Below are positions 14,701 through 26,878 of a stretch of DNA of 64,000 nucleotides, in pieces. Every line of letters starts with the position of its first letter. Within the stretch, counting starts at the first letter, position 1. Source of the stretch: Doris montereyensis (Eukaryota > Mollusca > Gastropoda > Nudibranchia > Dorididae); the NCBI GenBank assembly GCA_037039925.1, contig JAXRKP010000209.1, positions 62,501 to 126,500 on the forward strand, given 5' to 3'. Under the pieces are notes generated by a model. It saw nothing but the letters and a program-made list of their open reading frames with translations, was not told where the DNA came from and did not search any database. The position numbers and the translations under genes were made by a program.

Positions 14701-17540
14701 TTTTAGTGGTGGAAGAAGATAGAGTAATTCTCTAGTCTAGTTTACAAAGGAAGATATTTAATGAAACTAGTTTTCTAGATACACATGTCTACTTTTAGAA
14801 GCATCAAAGATACAGCATGCTATAAGCAGCTTTAAGAATGATGAATTCAAGAGAAGATATTAGAAGACAAATGGAGCATGATCCATATAGATCAATCAGG
14901 AAAATGGTTGTTCATCAGATCAGACATTAGAAGAAAGCATCTTAGCAGACGGTCATTAACAAGATAAATTTAAGATAGAATTAGAAGAATGAGATAGAAG
15001 AATGGTTTGATAGAAGAAAAATAGCAATACCAAGAAGATAGAATAGTAGGCTTAAAGAAGTGATAGAAGAAGCACTGAGTCCCGAGAAGTAGAAGGTACT
15101 GTTTAGAAGAAGAAGTAATTTCCCATCAATGATGACGAGTGTTTTGATAGAATAGTCATCTTTATAGAAGAATCAGAAGATATGTCATATAAGAATTCAT
15201 CATCAGCAACAAGAATAAATATAGCATTATATCATCCCTTATCATTATATAGCAGCATCAGTATTAATTAAATGTGGATATCAGGGTCATATCATAGCAT
15301 TGTTAATATTATAGTAGATATATATATGCTCTATATATCTTTAATCTCAATATGAAATCTTAATTTAATCCAATAAAATACGATGGTGTGATAATAATAG
15401 AGCATATTACATGCCAAAAATAATATCTATACTAGATACTACAGCAGCAGATAGGAAATAATTTCATGTAAAAGGAAGATAGTAATTGATGATAATTTTA
15501 TGAGCTAATAAGAGCCAATTGTTTCAAATCACTGAATGAGTCATTTTGAATTTGCAAGTATGTATGACTACATCTAAAGATATTCCTGGTAATATGAATA
15601 AATATCTAGTGTTGGCTTCTTTTTTTGGTATTTGTCCCGAGCCAGTTGGACTAATTGTTTTAGAAGATATGGATAATCTGTATGAAGAACGGCGCATTTG
15701 TAATGATATGAAATTAATTATATGTCATAATTACGAATATATAATCTATATGCTATCTATTTATGGAGAAGATGTCTTTCAATGGTCCTGAGATAACAAA
15801 GTTGATACGTCCAATAGCTGATAGCAGTAGTCGCTTAGCAAAATATTCTCCTACCTTAAAAACGTCCTGGATTCAGCTCAGCACGATGAGCACCATTTTA
15901 TGCAAAAAAAAAATATCAGTTCTATATAATATTGTCCCATTTATCTAAAGCAGCAGCAGCCGTTCATGCAGTCACAGCAAAAATTTTGATTCAAAATTTG
16001 GAAACAGCAAAATGTGTTCATAAGTTTTTCAGGAACTTTGAAATTGACCAATCGTAGTCCACTATAAATTGAGAGATCTAGAAATCAAAGAAGACATCTT
16101 TGAGTGTAAAGAATTGGGTTTTCCTTTTAAATGATGAGTTGAATTATGAAGAGGTTTACATTTAAGATTCTATAAAACAGATCAGAGAGAATCCAGTCTT
16201 TGACGGACAGACACTGCCACAGAAAGACTAGATGTTTAAAATGCAAAGGATGTTGTGAGGTTATCGAGACTCGTTTTTCAGTAGTTGTTCATTTGGAATT
16301 TGTACCACAGATGAGAGAGAGAGAACTGAGATTTTGGTTCAAATCGACAGCCATTGAGGAGATCTGAAGAGATAAGAGTTGATAGAGCAAGTGCTTTTGA
16401 TACAATTAGAAACATTGATTTGATCTAAAATTTCATTCTCCCATACCCACAATAGGTGATCTCTGGAAATTGTTTTTAATAGGATTTTTAAGACATGACT
16501 GGAAACCCCTATAAATAGCCAAAGAATAAAGTTCTGCATGTCATAACACAGAGAACCTCCCATTTATCGTCCGTCTCCGGTAGAACTATACAAAGATAAC
16601 ACCTAGAGACACGTTTGGACAAGACTTTTCTTGTCAGATAGAGAGATTTGAACCAGTGGGATTGAGAGAGAGACAGAATGACTCGGCTTTGTCGACAGAG
16701 AGACAGTTATATTTATCTGATACTAGACAGACGTGAGACAGACATGACAACGCTTTGACAGACTAGAATGAGCAAGATTCTGAGACAGAAAAGACAGAGC
16801 AGAAGCTATGATACTTCAAATTCACGGACATGGATTGATTGAGAGTGTGACCTTGACAGAAGTTGTGATCTTTGTCTTTTTACGGATATGACAGTCTACA
16901 GACATAGACACTCCTTTTAGAATACCTTTACCCATACTTGTTCATAATTTTTAGTATCTTTCTAATAGAAAGCATAGAGTCTTTGAAACAAGGATCTCTG
17001 AGACAAAAAGCAAAGAAAAACTTGATCACATGACATAGTTGAGCTGTTTAGATGCAGACATATTACAAGACCAGAGTAGTGATTGATATAATCTGGAGGG
17101 AGAGACAGACTATACTGCCTTCAGTGTTTTAGATACAAAACTTACTAAGATAGAGAGGAAGGACAGTTACTATGTTCATGAGAAATTAAGTGTCCATCTT
17201 AAAGCTCTTGATTCCTTCGTTGACTTTTGATCATTCATTCAGGGAGAAGAATACCAGACAGGATTTTATTTTTTATACTCATATCAAATATTATGTCATA
17301 TATATTATATGTATAGATATGTTATATATATATAAACGTTGAATGTATAAATCCCGATTACATATATAAAAGCAAACAGAGATTAGATAGCAAGTAGAGA
17401 GAAACCAGAGTATAGAGGCTTCAGAGTAGAGTAGTAGATGAGATGGAGAAGAGATCTGGTCAGATCTTAGCTCAGAGAAAGTGAGTGATAAACAGAATCT
17501 TCCAAAGTCAGGGAGATAGAAGGCTGGACGTAATAGAGTG
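14701..17540. other. unresolved low-information stretch
   Basis: The sequence recycles words such as AGAAGA, ATAGAAG, GAGACAGA and TAGATAG without periodicity. There is no credible exon, element end or RNA. It lies between two parts of one tandem array and may be poorly determined consensus. See findings. Confidence 0.45.
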
Positions 17541-17551
17541 CTTTGCAGAAG

Positions 17552-17582
17552 TCAGAGAGGGAGAGAGAAAGAGAGAGAGAAT

Positions 17583-17646
<64 letters not shown>

Positions 17647-17807
17647 GAGAGACAGAGAGACAGAGAGAGAGAGAGAAAAGAGAGAGAGAGAGACAGAGAG
17701 AGATGAAGATTTAGACAAACAGAGACAGAGAGATGATGACAGAGACACTTACTGAAATTAGAGAGACAGACAGAGAGAGAGACAGAGAGACAGATATGAG
17801 AGAGATT

Positions 17808-17852
<45 letters not shown>

Positions 17853-17945
17853 TTAGAGAGAGAGAGAGAGAGAGAGATGAGAGATAAGAGAGAGAGAGCG
17901 AGTTGTGAGACAGACAGACAGTGAGACAGTAAGAGAGAGAGTGAG
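17552..17945. repeat. (GA)n with GACA variants
   Basis: GA runs at about 17552-17710 and 17762-17945, with GACAGA interruptions. Frames read RERER or SLSLS and are not genes. Confidence 0.9.
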
Positions 17946-17946
17946 A

Positions 17947-18690
17947 GAGTGGTGGTTGTGATAGCAGTAATAGTGGTCGTAGTGGTGGTTGTGATAGCAG
18001 TAATAGTGGTGGTTGTGATGACAGTAATAGTGGCACAGATAGCGTAATAGCGGTTGTGATAGCAGTAATAGTGGTGGTTGTGATGACAGTAATAGTGGCG
18101 GTTATGATAGCAGTAATAGTGGTCGTAGTGGTGGTTATGATAGCAGTAATAGTGGTGGTTGTGACAGCAGTAATAGTGGTCGTAGTGGTGGTTGTGGATA
18201 GCAGCAATAGTGGTCGTGGTGGTGGTTGCGATAGTTGTCGCAGTGGTATGTGATAGCAGTAATAGTGGTGGTTATGATAGCAGTAATAGTGGTAGTTGTG
18301 ATAGCAGTAATAGTGGTCGTAGTGGTGGTTATAATAGCAGTCATAGTGGTGGTTGTGATAGCATAATAGTGGTCGTAGTGGTATGTGATAGCAGTAATAG
18401 TGGTCGTATGGTGGTTGGGTGATAGTGGTCGTGGTGGTGGTTGTGATAGCAGTAATAGCGATGGTTGTGATAGCAGCAATAGTGGTCGTAGTGGTGGTTG
18501 TGATAGCAGCACAGTGGTGGTTGTGATAGTAGTAATAGGTGGTTGTGATGACAGTAATAGTGGTGGTTGTGATGGCAGTAATAGTGGTGGTTGTGATAGC
18601 AGTAATAGTGGTGGTGGTGTGGTGGGAAGCTAGATAGTAATAGTAGTGGTGGTGGTAGTGGTGGTTGTGATAGCAGTAAAAGTAGCAATG
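17947..18690. repeat. minisatellite, core GTGGTTGTGATAGCAGTAATA
   Basis: About 25-30 units of a 27-36 bp repeat. The core GGTTGTGATAGCAGTAATAGTGGT carries an optional CGTAGTGGT extension, so unit length is variable. An (ATC)n run follows at 18755-18795. Confidence 0.9.
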
Positions 18691-18795
18691 GTACTGTGGG
18701 TGTTTTCATTGGATTGTTGTTGGTTTTTCTGGGAGTATTTCATTGTTTTCATTATCATCATCATCATCATCATCATCATCATTATTATCATCAGC

Positions 18796-21130
18796 TGACT
18801 CCGGAAGCACCCTTCGGCTTATGTCAGCACTCGGCTTTCCACTCGGCAGTGTCTTTTGTCGTAGTAACGCGGTTTTCGCAGCACGCCCACGAATGACGGT
18901 GTGCTCTCAATCGTCCACTTTTGTCCCCTCCCTCTGCTCGCACACTCTTGTATGCGATCTCTGGCTCTGTCTACGCCCTGCTCAGCGTGCCGACGAGCCC
19001 CCCCGACAGACCGACCTGACAGTCACCATGCCAGACCGACTGTGACCAGCCACCCGTACCCCGCAGCACGGCCAGCCTAGCAGAGACAGCACCGCCAGAG
19101 ACCACCCCAGAACCACGCCGCCGACGGACCGAGACGCAAGCCGCACCCAGCAGCCAGCCAGATTAGTCGACCCCTCGTCCGCCGGAGTCGTGCCATCCAC
19201 CGCCCGACAGTATCATGCGCGTCGATGTGGTGTCGAGCCTCGGGTCCGACTGAGCTGGACTACGCCATGCGTCGTTTGCTACATGAGTCGACCTCTCTCA
19301 TGCACATTTAACACCTGCTCGATTGATCGTCGCGTGCAGTGCATTCTCCGCATTTTCTCTTCGCTCAACTCATGCGCCCTGCTATTCACTGTGCCTGCAC
19401 CGTAACTGCTCTACTTTCCACCTGCTCACTTTCGTCCTTCGCAGTATTGCAACTCAGATGTCGCCCTGATGTCCCATTTCGTTCTCGTAGTCTCTGTCTA
19501 TCGTCGCTGCCTGTTCCTGCTTTCTAGACCCCAGCTCCGTCTCTCATCGCCTGTACTGGCCAGTCTACTCGCTGTTCTGCTCGCAGTCCTCTTGTCGATC
19601 CCGGCTTGTCCATTTCTGCTCGCCCCCGTACTCGGTCTTCACGCTGTTCTCTCGTCTGGCGCTCCGAAACTTGCCCTTGTCGATTTAGAGTCCGATTGCG
19701 TCGATGTCTCTTCTCTCCCTTTGCGCCCGAGATGAGTAGTCGGGGCGTCTAGCTCGCACGAGAGTTTCACGTTCTGTCCGCACGTAGATGATTGATCAGA
19801 TGACGGCTGACATTTGATCTTCCTGCTGTCGTCCTCCTGGCCAGGCGCGTCTTCATTGCTCGTCTGACGTCGGTTCGTGTTGCGCTGCGGTACGCAGTAG
19901 TCCCTGCTCGTTCTGTCCCGCCGGTAAACGATTGAGCTATGTTATCCCCTTTTCGAAGTATGATGGACTGAGTCAGGCACGTACTCGCTACCAGAGAATG
20001 CGTAGAACCGTACTGGCGGCGTCCTTAATCTGTCTGTATGAGAGCGGAGTTAGAGCACCCATCCGAACCGCCCCGGCCCCCCACCCTGTCTGGCTTCGTC
20101 GCATATAGAGGGAGAGTGGGGTTCTTGGTCTTTACGTCTTGTTTTCAGTACGCTTTCACTCTTGTCGGCGGTGTGGCGTTACGGCCTGATTGTCTCTTTG
20201 TGTTTCCTGACCCCTTGTGCGCGCTGGTGTCCACACCGAGTCCTCGGATGTGCTTGCGGCCGCACTGGAGATCTTCGCCTTCTCGCTCACTCGATGTCAG
20301 ACCCGTTCAATCGAGAGCCATGCACTCCTCCTGCCGGCCACGTCTCGCCATCTCTTGGATGAGAGACCCCGCTAGTCGAGAGCAATCCCGACCCGCCAGC
20401 CAGGCCAGACAGCCAGCCCTGCCAGTCACCGTACCCAGACAGACACCGACAGGACCGACAGCACAGACAACCGCAACCGAGAGCAGAGCGACAGCTCTAC
20501 GACACTGAAAGCAGGCACAGCACCCAGCATAGACTCCACACCCGACGTCGCGCGCCTGACTGCCAGCGAGTACAGCACCCCGTACCAGAGAGCGCACACC
20601 GCCTAAGACACAGACTTAGAGCTCCCCGCCATCCCAGATCCCCTGAGAGAAGCACTCTGCCCAACCTACACAGCAGATGCGTGCGCGCACGAAGGTACGA
20701 GAGAGCAGCCAGCCTGCGACGAGACCCTGCTGCACGTCTGAGAGACGGACAGACGCCTTTCTATGTTACGAGATGCACCAGACTGCCGTACCAGACGGCC
20801 GCGTCTTCCTGTCTACACTCTGTACCCCCCATCTCTCTTGCTTAGCTTCCGAGCTCTCCTTTACGTGAGCCCGACGAGTCCGGCCCACAAGACCACTTCG
20901 CACTCGTGCCAGTAGCTTCGCCGCTCAAGTAACGTGAGCCTATTCCTCTGCCTCCCTCCCTCCTGCCGCGAGTATGTCTCCTCCTTTGATTTGAGCAGCC
21001 CCCCGAGATCCCCCTTGCCCCACCGTAAATTGCCCGTCCCCCTCTCTACCCTCCCACATATGCAGGGACGGGAACAGCTCCATAGACATGACCACCAGCA
21101 TCACACTCCAAGTAACCCAAACGGTCATTT
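18796..21130. other. GC-rich block without recognisable genes
   Basis: Composition changes sharply after the (ATC)n run: C-rich, rich in CCAG, GACC and CGTC words, with abundant CpG unlike the rest of the window. The longest frames (20038-20508 +, 20307-20597 -) show no domain, signal peptide or splice structure and overlap on both strands. The block fades out around 21060-21130. It could be a GC-rich satellite, foreign DNA or unreliable consensus. Confidence 0.4.
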
Positions 21131-21950
21131 CAATATGCTCGAAGCGCTGAACACTTCTTACAGCCAGACAGAAGGAAAACATGAGTGATGAGGCTTAACT
21201 GACGGTTAGATAGTCATTCATCGTAGACCACAACAGAGTCTGACAGGTTGATAAGAAATATTCATACACAGAGATCAAGGAATGAACATGACGTTTGAAT
21301 CCTATATCATGTGCATGATTTTAACACGTGACTTAAAAGACATACATTTTTATGCCCATATTCTCGGGTACCATAGAGAAAAGTGATTCGTGCTGCTGGC
21401 GTTGACCAGAAAACACAGGGTATACTTCATTTACTGTGGAGAAATCGTCGTGGGCTATTGTGACTTGAGGTAATGTAATCAAAGAGTTCATTGGGAAAGT
21501 CCAAAATAACATATTACTTTTGTAATAAAGTGTTGTTGTTTTTTGTTATAAATGGGAAGCAACTACCGATTTCATATTCCATAGGTTTTGATTGTCAACA
21601 GTATGTGTACAAACTGAAGATTTTTAACTTCGGTCGTAACTCATTTACAAACACTTGACAATGTGTAGTTGAGAGCTTCGGCACAAAGTTAGAAATACGA
21701 AAAAGGCTCATTTTGATATCACAATTGTATTTGGTAAATATGCTTCACTTCATTCAAAGTATGCCCCTTGGATGGCAATAATGCCTTATGTTCCATTGTA
21801 TAGATGAATTGAAGTTTGACAGTAACTTCTTGATGGTGAGATTCATCAAGGCGAAATGATTTCAAGGTGGACAGGTAAGCACCTGTACGGGGAGTAGATG
21901 ATCCCGCCCTCCCCGAGTCTCCTGCTGCCTTTGCAGGTCGGTCTTGGCTG
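21131..21950. other. non-coding stretch
   Basis: Ordinary AT-rich sequence; nothing recognised before the LINE. Confidence 0.35.
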
Positions 21951-24890
21951 ACCAAAGGCTAAGGGAGTTAACCCTGACTGAAAATAACAACCTGCTGTCT
22001 TGCATAAAAGGCCTGAAAGCTACTAGAAAGCTTGAAATTTATAAGCCCACGGCTATTAGAGGTAAATATTAAACCAAAAGGAAGAGAAATTATTAATAGC
22101 TTATGGATCAAACGGAGACTCCACTAAAGAAGAAAAAGATACCTTCAAACGATTTACAAACAGCTGCAGAGAATCTTAAACTCAAACAGAACTAATGGTT
22201 TAAGGAGATTTAAATGCTAGAGTAAGCAACAATATAGAAACATCAGGAGGAGTAATAGGTAAAAAATGAGAGACAACAACTTCTCCAGATGGAGAGAGAC
22301 TAATAGATTTTTGCCTAAAGAATAACATGAAAATAGCCCACACCTATTTTCCTCATAAAAAGATATCCACAAATATACAAGATTAAATGAAGACAGCTGT
22401 GAAAAATTAATGATAGACTACATAATACTTAGCAGCTCGCTTTTTTACAGTACAATGGATGCAAGAGTAAACAGAGGAGCAGAAATATTTAGTGATCATC
22501 ACCTAGTGATTGCCAAATGATATTACTGACTGAAGAAACAAACAGAAAAGGAAAGAGAAGAAAGTTACTAAACTCAAAATAGAGGAACTAACTGAAAACA
22601 ATAGTAAAAGAGATGATACCAATCAAGGATAAAAAGATTTATCAGTGAAATACAGATGGATCTGAATGATAGCACAATAGAAGAAAAGTGGCAAGGGTAT
22701 AAAGAAACAATCCTGGTTGTATTGAAAAGGTCTGTGGTAGGGAAACAAAATTAAAGGAGATGGGAAAAGGACAGCATGGTAGAATGAGAATGTTAAAAAC
22801 TAAGATTTAAAAAGAAGAATGCCTGGAAGAAATACTTTGCAAACAGAGAGACCAGAGGATAGGATAGATTACGTGAATAAAAGAACTATCGCCAAAGAGG
22901 AAGCGAGGAAAGCAAAACGGGAACAATGGGAAGAGTTTGGACAAAGACTTCAAGAAAGCTATCAAGGAAATCAAAAGCTGTTCTGGAGGGCATGCCCAAT
23001 ACGACAAATTAAGAATACCAACGGAGAAATAATAAAAGAATGCAGCCAAATCATGGAAGCGTGGAGAAAATATATTCAACAATTACATAATCCCTCCAGA
23101 ACGTATGAAACAAGGAGTAAAGATCAATTAGTAAAAGTAACAAGTAATCCAGAGGAGACAGCTGAAGATGTAGATATAGCAATGGAAGAAATCAAACAGC
23201 TATAAGAAAAGTCAAATTAGGAAAAGTCTCAGCAGATCAAGTTTATCCAGAAATGATTAAAAGCCAAGGAGAGAGGCAGACAAACTACTACATGCAATAT
23301 GCTAACACAAGCATGGAAGTCCAAACAGGTGCCAGACGACTGGAAAAAAGGGAACAGTAGTATCAATACATAAGAAATGATCAACTAAGGAATGCTCAAA
23401 CTATAGAGGGATATCATTACTTAACGTATCAGGAAAAGTGTATGCGAGGGTTTTGGAAATGAGACTAAGGAAAAGAGTAGAGGATCAGATTGAAGAGCAT
23501 CAGAGTGGATCTAGACCAGAAAGAAGTATACAAGACTACATATTTACAATTATACAAATAATAGAAAATTTCCTTGAGAGAAACATTGACCTACACCTGT
23601 GTTTTACTGACTTAGAAAAGGCATTTGACACTGTGAGAGGGGGAACTATGGCATTCCTTAAAAGAACACAATGTAGAGCAAAATTTAATCGAAGCCATTA
23701 AAGGTTTTTACAATAAACCAACATGTGCAGTGAGAGCATCTGGAAACATATCTGCAGAATTTGATGTAGATATGAGTAAGACAGGTTGTGTCTTAAATTC
23801 TCTGTTGTTTATCACATTTATGGATTCAGTCGCAAAGGCATCTCAAACATGAAGAAAATGAATGTAGGTATGTGGAAGCTCAAACCAGTAAATGTATCAA
23901 TGCTTTCATTTGCTGGATGATTTAGTTCTGTTTGGAAAAAAATAGAAAGAGATCTTCAGTCGAAGATCAACATTATAAACAACGAACTAAATAAAAGAGG
24001 AAGGAGAGTAAATGCAAAGAAACCAACACAATGTTAGTAACTAGGGAAGCTAAAACACAAAATCTTAAACTGGGCAGGGAGAATTTAAAACAAGTTCAAA
24101 GCCACAGTTACCTGGGAGTAATGATTAATTCAGAGGGAAAACTAAGAAGAAATCAGCCAGAGAATCAAAATGGCAAGTGCAATATATAACCATCTAGAAA
24201 AGGCATTTGTAGGTAAGCAAAAATTGTCAACAAAACCCAAAATAGCAGTATACAATACAGTTTATTGTCCTACTCTCCTCTATGGCAGCGAAAACTGGAC
24301 CTTATACAGTAGAGAATGCAGTAGAGTACAGGCAGCTGAAATGAAATATCTAAGAAGTGTAGAAGGAAAACTAAAAGAGACAAAAATCAGAAACACAACA
24401 ATAAGAGATCAAACCAAAGCAGATGGCATAAAAACTAAGATAGAAATAAATCAATTGAGATGGTTTGGGCATGTAAACAGAATGAAAGACAACAGAATAG
24501 CTAAATCAGTATACAGTGCTAAAGTCCAAGGTAAAAGACCAAACGGCAGACCTCGGAGAAAGTGGGGATATAAAAGAGGCATTGAAGAATATAAATTTAA
24601 TATTTTTGAAGGAAACAGAAAATGCCAGTACATGGCATCCTGGAGAAAGATCATCTCGGGCATCTGAACCCATACACCGTAAATAAATTCAATTGGGCTG
24701 AATTTTGGCACTTGTGGCAATAATACTTTCAACTGGCAAATGCTGGAATGTACGAATATTTCAATTTTAATTTTGAAGTGATACTGAAGCTTGTATTCTA
24801 TCCAATAAGTGTAAACAGGACCAAAATATACATGACTGTATATATAAATATACATGACTGTATATATGAATATACATGACTGTATAATAT
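21950..24890 (+). mobile_element. decayed APE-type non-LTR retrotransposon (LINE)
   Basis: Fragments appear in the right order on the + strand. The endonuclease pieces include GDLNARVSNN near 22208 and FSDHHLVIA near 22490. A linker ORF lies at 22819-23205. The reverse transcriptase palm piece DLEKAFDTV is near 23600, followed by FYNKPTCAVRASGN, and a FADD-like catalytic box near 23910 is split by one extra G. An intact C-terminal ORF occupies 24170-24667 (LLYGSENWTL ... RPNGRPRRKWG). Many frameshifts and stops make it non-autonomous. The 3' region ends in three near-identical AATATACATGACTGTATATAT units (24827-24885). The clade (RTE, CR1, Jockey or relatives) is not resolvable here, and the 5' end is approximate. 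Confidence 0.85.
24170..24667 (+). pseudogene. C-terminal part of the LINE ORF2-like protein
   Basis: 165 codons without interruption: the end of the reverse transcriptase thumb (YNTVYCPTLLYGSENWTL), then the basic C-terminal region (RNTTIRDQTKADG, LRWFGHVNRM, GKRPNGRPRRKWG). It is the best preserved part of the element, and the upstream RT is frameshifted, so it cannot be expressed as an enzyme. The sequence around its stop reappears at 57301-57372. Confidence 0.8.
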
Positions 24891-25593
24891 ACAATGAGTC
24901 ATGAACTGGATTACTGTGGGTTGTTAAAAAGGTTTATTTTCCTCTTTACTGATGAATGAAAATGATCTATTTGCTAAGAATTAAAATATTAATTATGTTA
25001 CCTATCCTTAACAATAGCGTTTGGTAATTTTCTTCTGAATCGCAAGTAAGTTTTGTAGTGGTTGAGATCCGCTCTTTGTTTCTACTTTGATTTCAAGTAT
25101 CGAGTACGTGTAAAACAAGGCTTCGATTTCGTTTGTGAGCTTTTTTTTTCTTTTCTGCCCCTTTTTTTTTTTTGGTCTACATTTCTGTATTTTACCATTT
25201 CGTTTGCTTATATATAATTTATTTGAGCGTAGCAGAAGTCTTGTTTATTTTGCAAGCATTTTCTTTATTCTATAATTCAAGTAAAGAATAGGGATACCAA
25301 AACTAGTTTCATATCAAAACCCTTTGTCACATGAGTATGTGTGTGTGTTTATTTTATATTCTAATATTAGTATGTCTTCACGTGGCCTAGGTCTACTTCA
25401 ATTAATCAGTTTCCGTATCATTATAAAATCTTTGACTGGGTTTTAATGTTCATATTGATATTAATCTCAGTTACAGCCTAGATGCCTGTATCCTGCAAAA
25501 CTGAACGTTTTCAAAAACATTTCGCATCGTTAACTAAAATCGACTTTGTTGTTTAACGTTTTACGTCTTTTTTGTTTCTTCACTTTGGAACAG
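24891..25593. other. AT-rich upstream region of the DOMON gene
   Basis: Nothing recognised. It would contain the promoter and 5' UTR of the gene starting at 25594, but no core promoter motif stands out. Confidence 0.35.
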
Positions 25594-25674
25594 ATGAAGG
25601 TACAGCAGTTGTGTGTGCTACCTTTTTGGTTGCCTTGGACACATCTTTGGCCGTTATCAAAGATGGCCCCTTAG
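25594..25674 (+). CDS. DOMON gene exon 1: signal peptide (1-nt frameshift)
   Basis: ATG at 25594 begins MKVQQLCVLPF. The frame that reaches the donor in the phase required by exon 2 reads LVALDTSLAVIKDGPL. The two meet in the T run at 25623-25627, where one base appears to be missing. Together they give a basic start, a hydrophobic core and a short polar stretch, as expected of a signal peptide. The donor is TTAG/GTACAC. Confidence 0.6.
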   Translation: MKVQQLCVLPFWLPWTHLWPLSKMAP

Positions 25675-26134
25675 GTACACCGTACAATTGTGTTATACTT
25701 TATGTTTAGTACATCTATTGAGGATGTGACAATAAAGAACAAACCTTGAAATTGTGTAGCTCATGAATGTCATATGATAATGATAATACAATTTAAGGAA
25801 ATGCTCCCGTGCTATATATAATCCAATTTGATATTGCATCACACGCTTCTCATTTCGTCATAATAACTATGTTTCAAGACATTGTCATTTAAACGTTTAA
25901 CCCGTGGTATAGCATATCGTCTTGATGAACACAAAACAAATGTTGTAGCTGTTGTTGTTGTAGTTGATGATGGTGATAATGATGATGATGATGATGGGGA
26001 TGAAGATGATGATGATGATGATGGTGATGATGACATTAGTTGCCTTCTATACGTAGCATTGTTAATAGAATTAAAAGAAAACGAAGAAGAAGAAGTTGCA
26101 GTGATAATAATATTAATAGCAGTAGTACTACTAC

Positions 26135-26206
<72 letters not shown>

Positions 26207-26264
26207 TAGTAGTAGTAGTAGTAGTAGTAGTAATAATATGGTAGTTATAGTAGTAGTAGTAGTG

Positions 26265-26301
<37 letters not shown>

Positions 26302-26651
26302 CAGTAGTAGTAGTAGTAGTATTAGTAGTAGTAGTAGTAAAGGCAATGACATAATAGATAAAGACAAACAGTGAGGCAGGCATGTCGGAAGTGGAGACAA
26401 TGACATAATACAATATGAAAGCCCCATAGAACAAAGACGAGACAAACACAAGGAATAGACAGAAAAAATCCTGGCCACCATGGGATCGAACTCGCGACCT
26501 CTGGGTCGGCACCCTTCGCTTTGCCATGAAAAGAAAGTGTGCTATCAACCCAGCCAACTACGCTCCCTAAAAAGGAGTTTCATTAGCAAGTAGTAGTAGT
26601 AGTAGTAGCAGCAGCAGCAGCAGCAGTAGTAGAAGTAGCAGTAGTAGTAGC

Positions 26652-26695
<44 letters not shown>

Positions 26696-26720
26696 CACCA
26701 GTAGTAGTAGTAGTAGTAGT

Positions 26721-26759
<39 letters not shown>

Positions 26760-26805
26760 AAGTAGCAGTAGCAGTAGTAGTAGTAGTAGTAGTAGTAGTA
26801 GCACC

Positions 26806-26878
<73 letters not shown>

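Noticed and set aside
20038..20597. Overlapping frames in the GC-rich block
   Set aside because: High GC reduces stops. No domain, signal, codon bias or splice support, and frames overlap on both strands.
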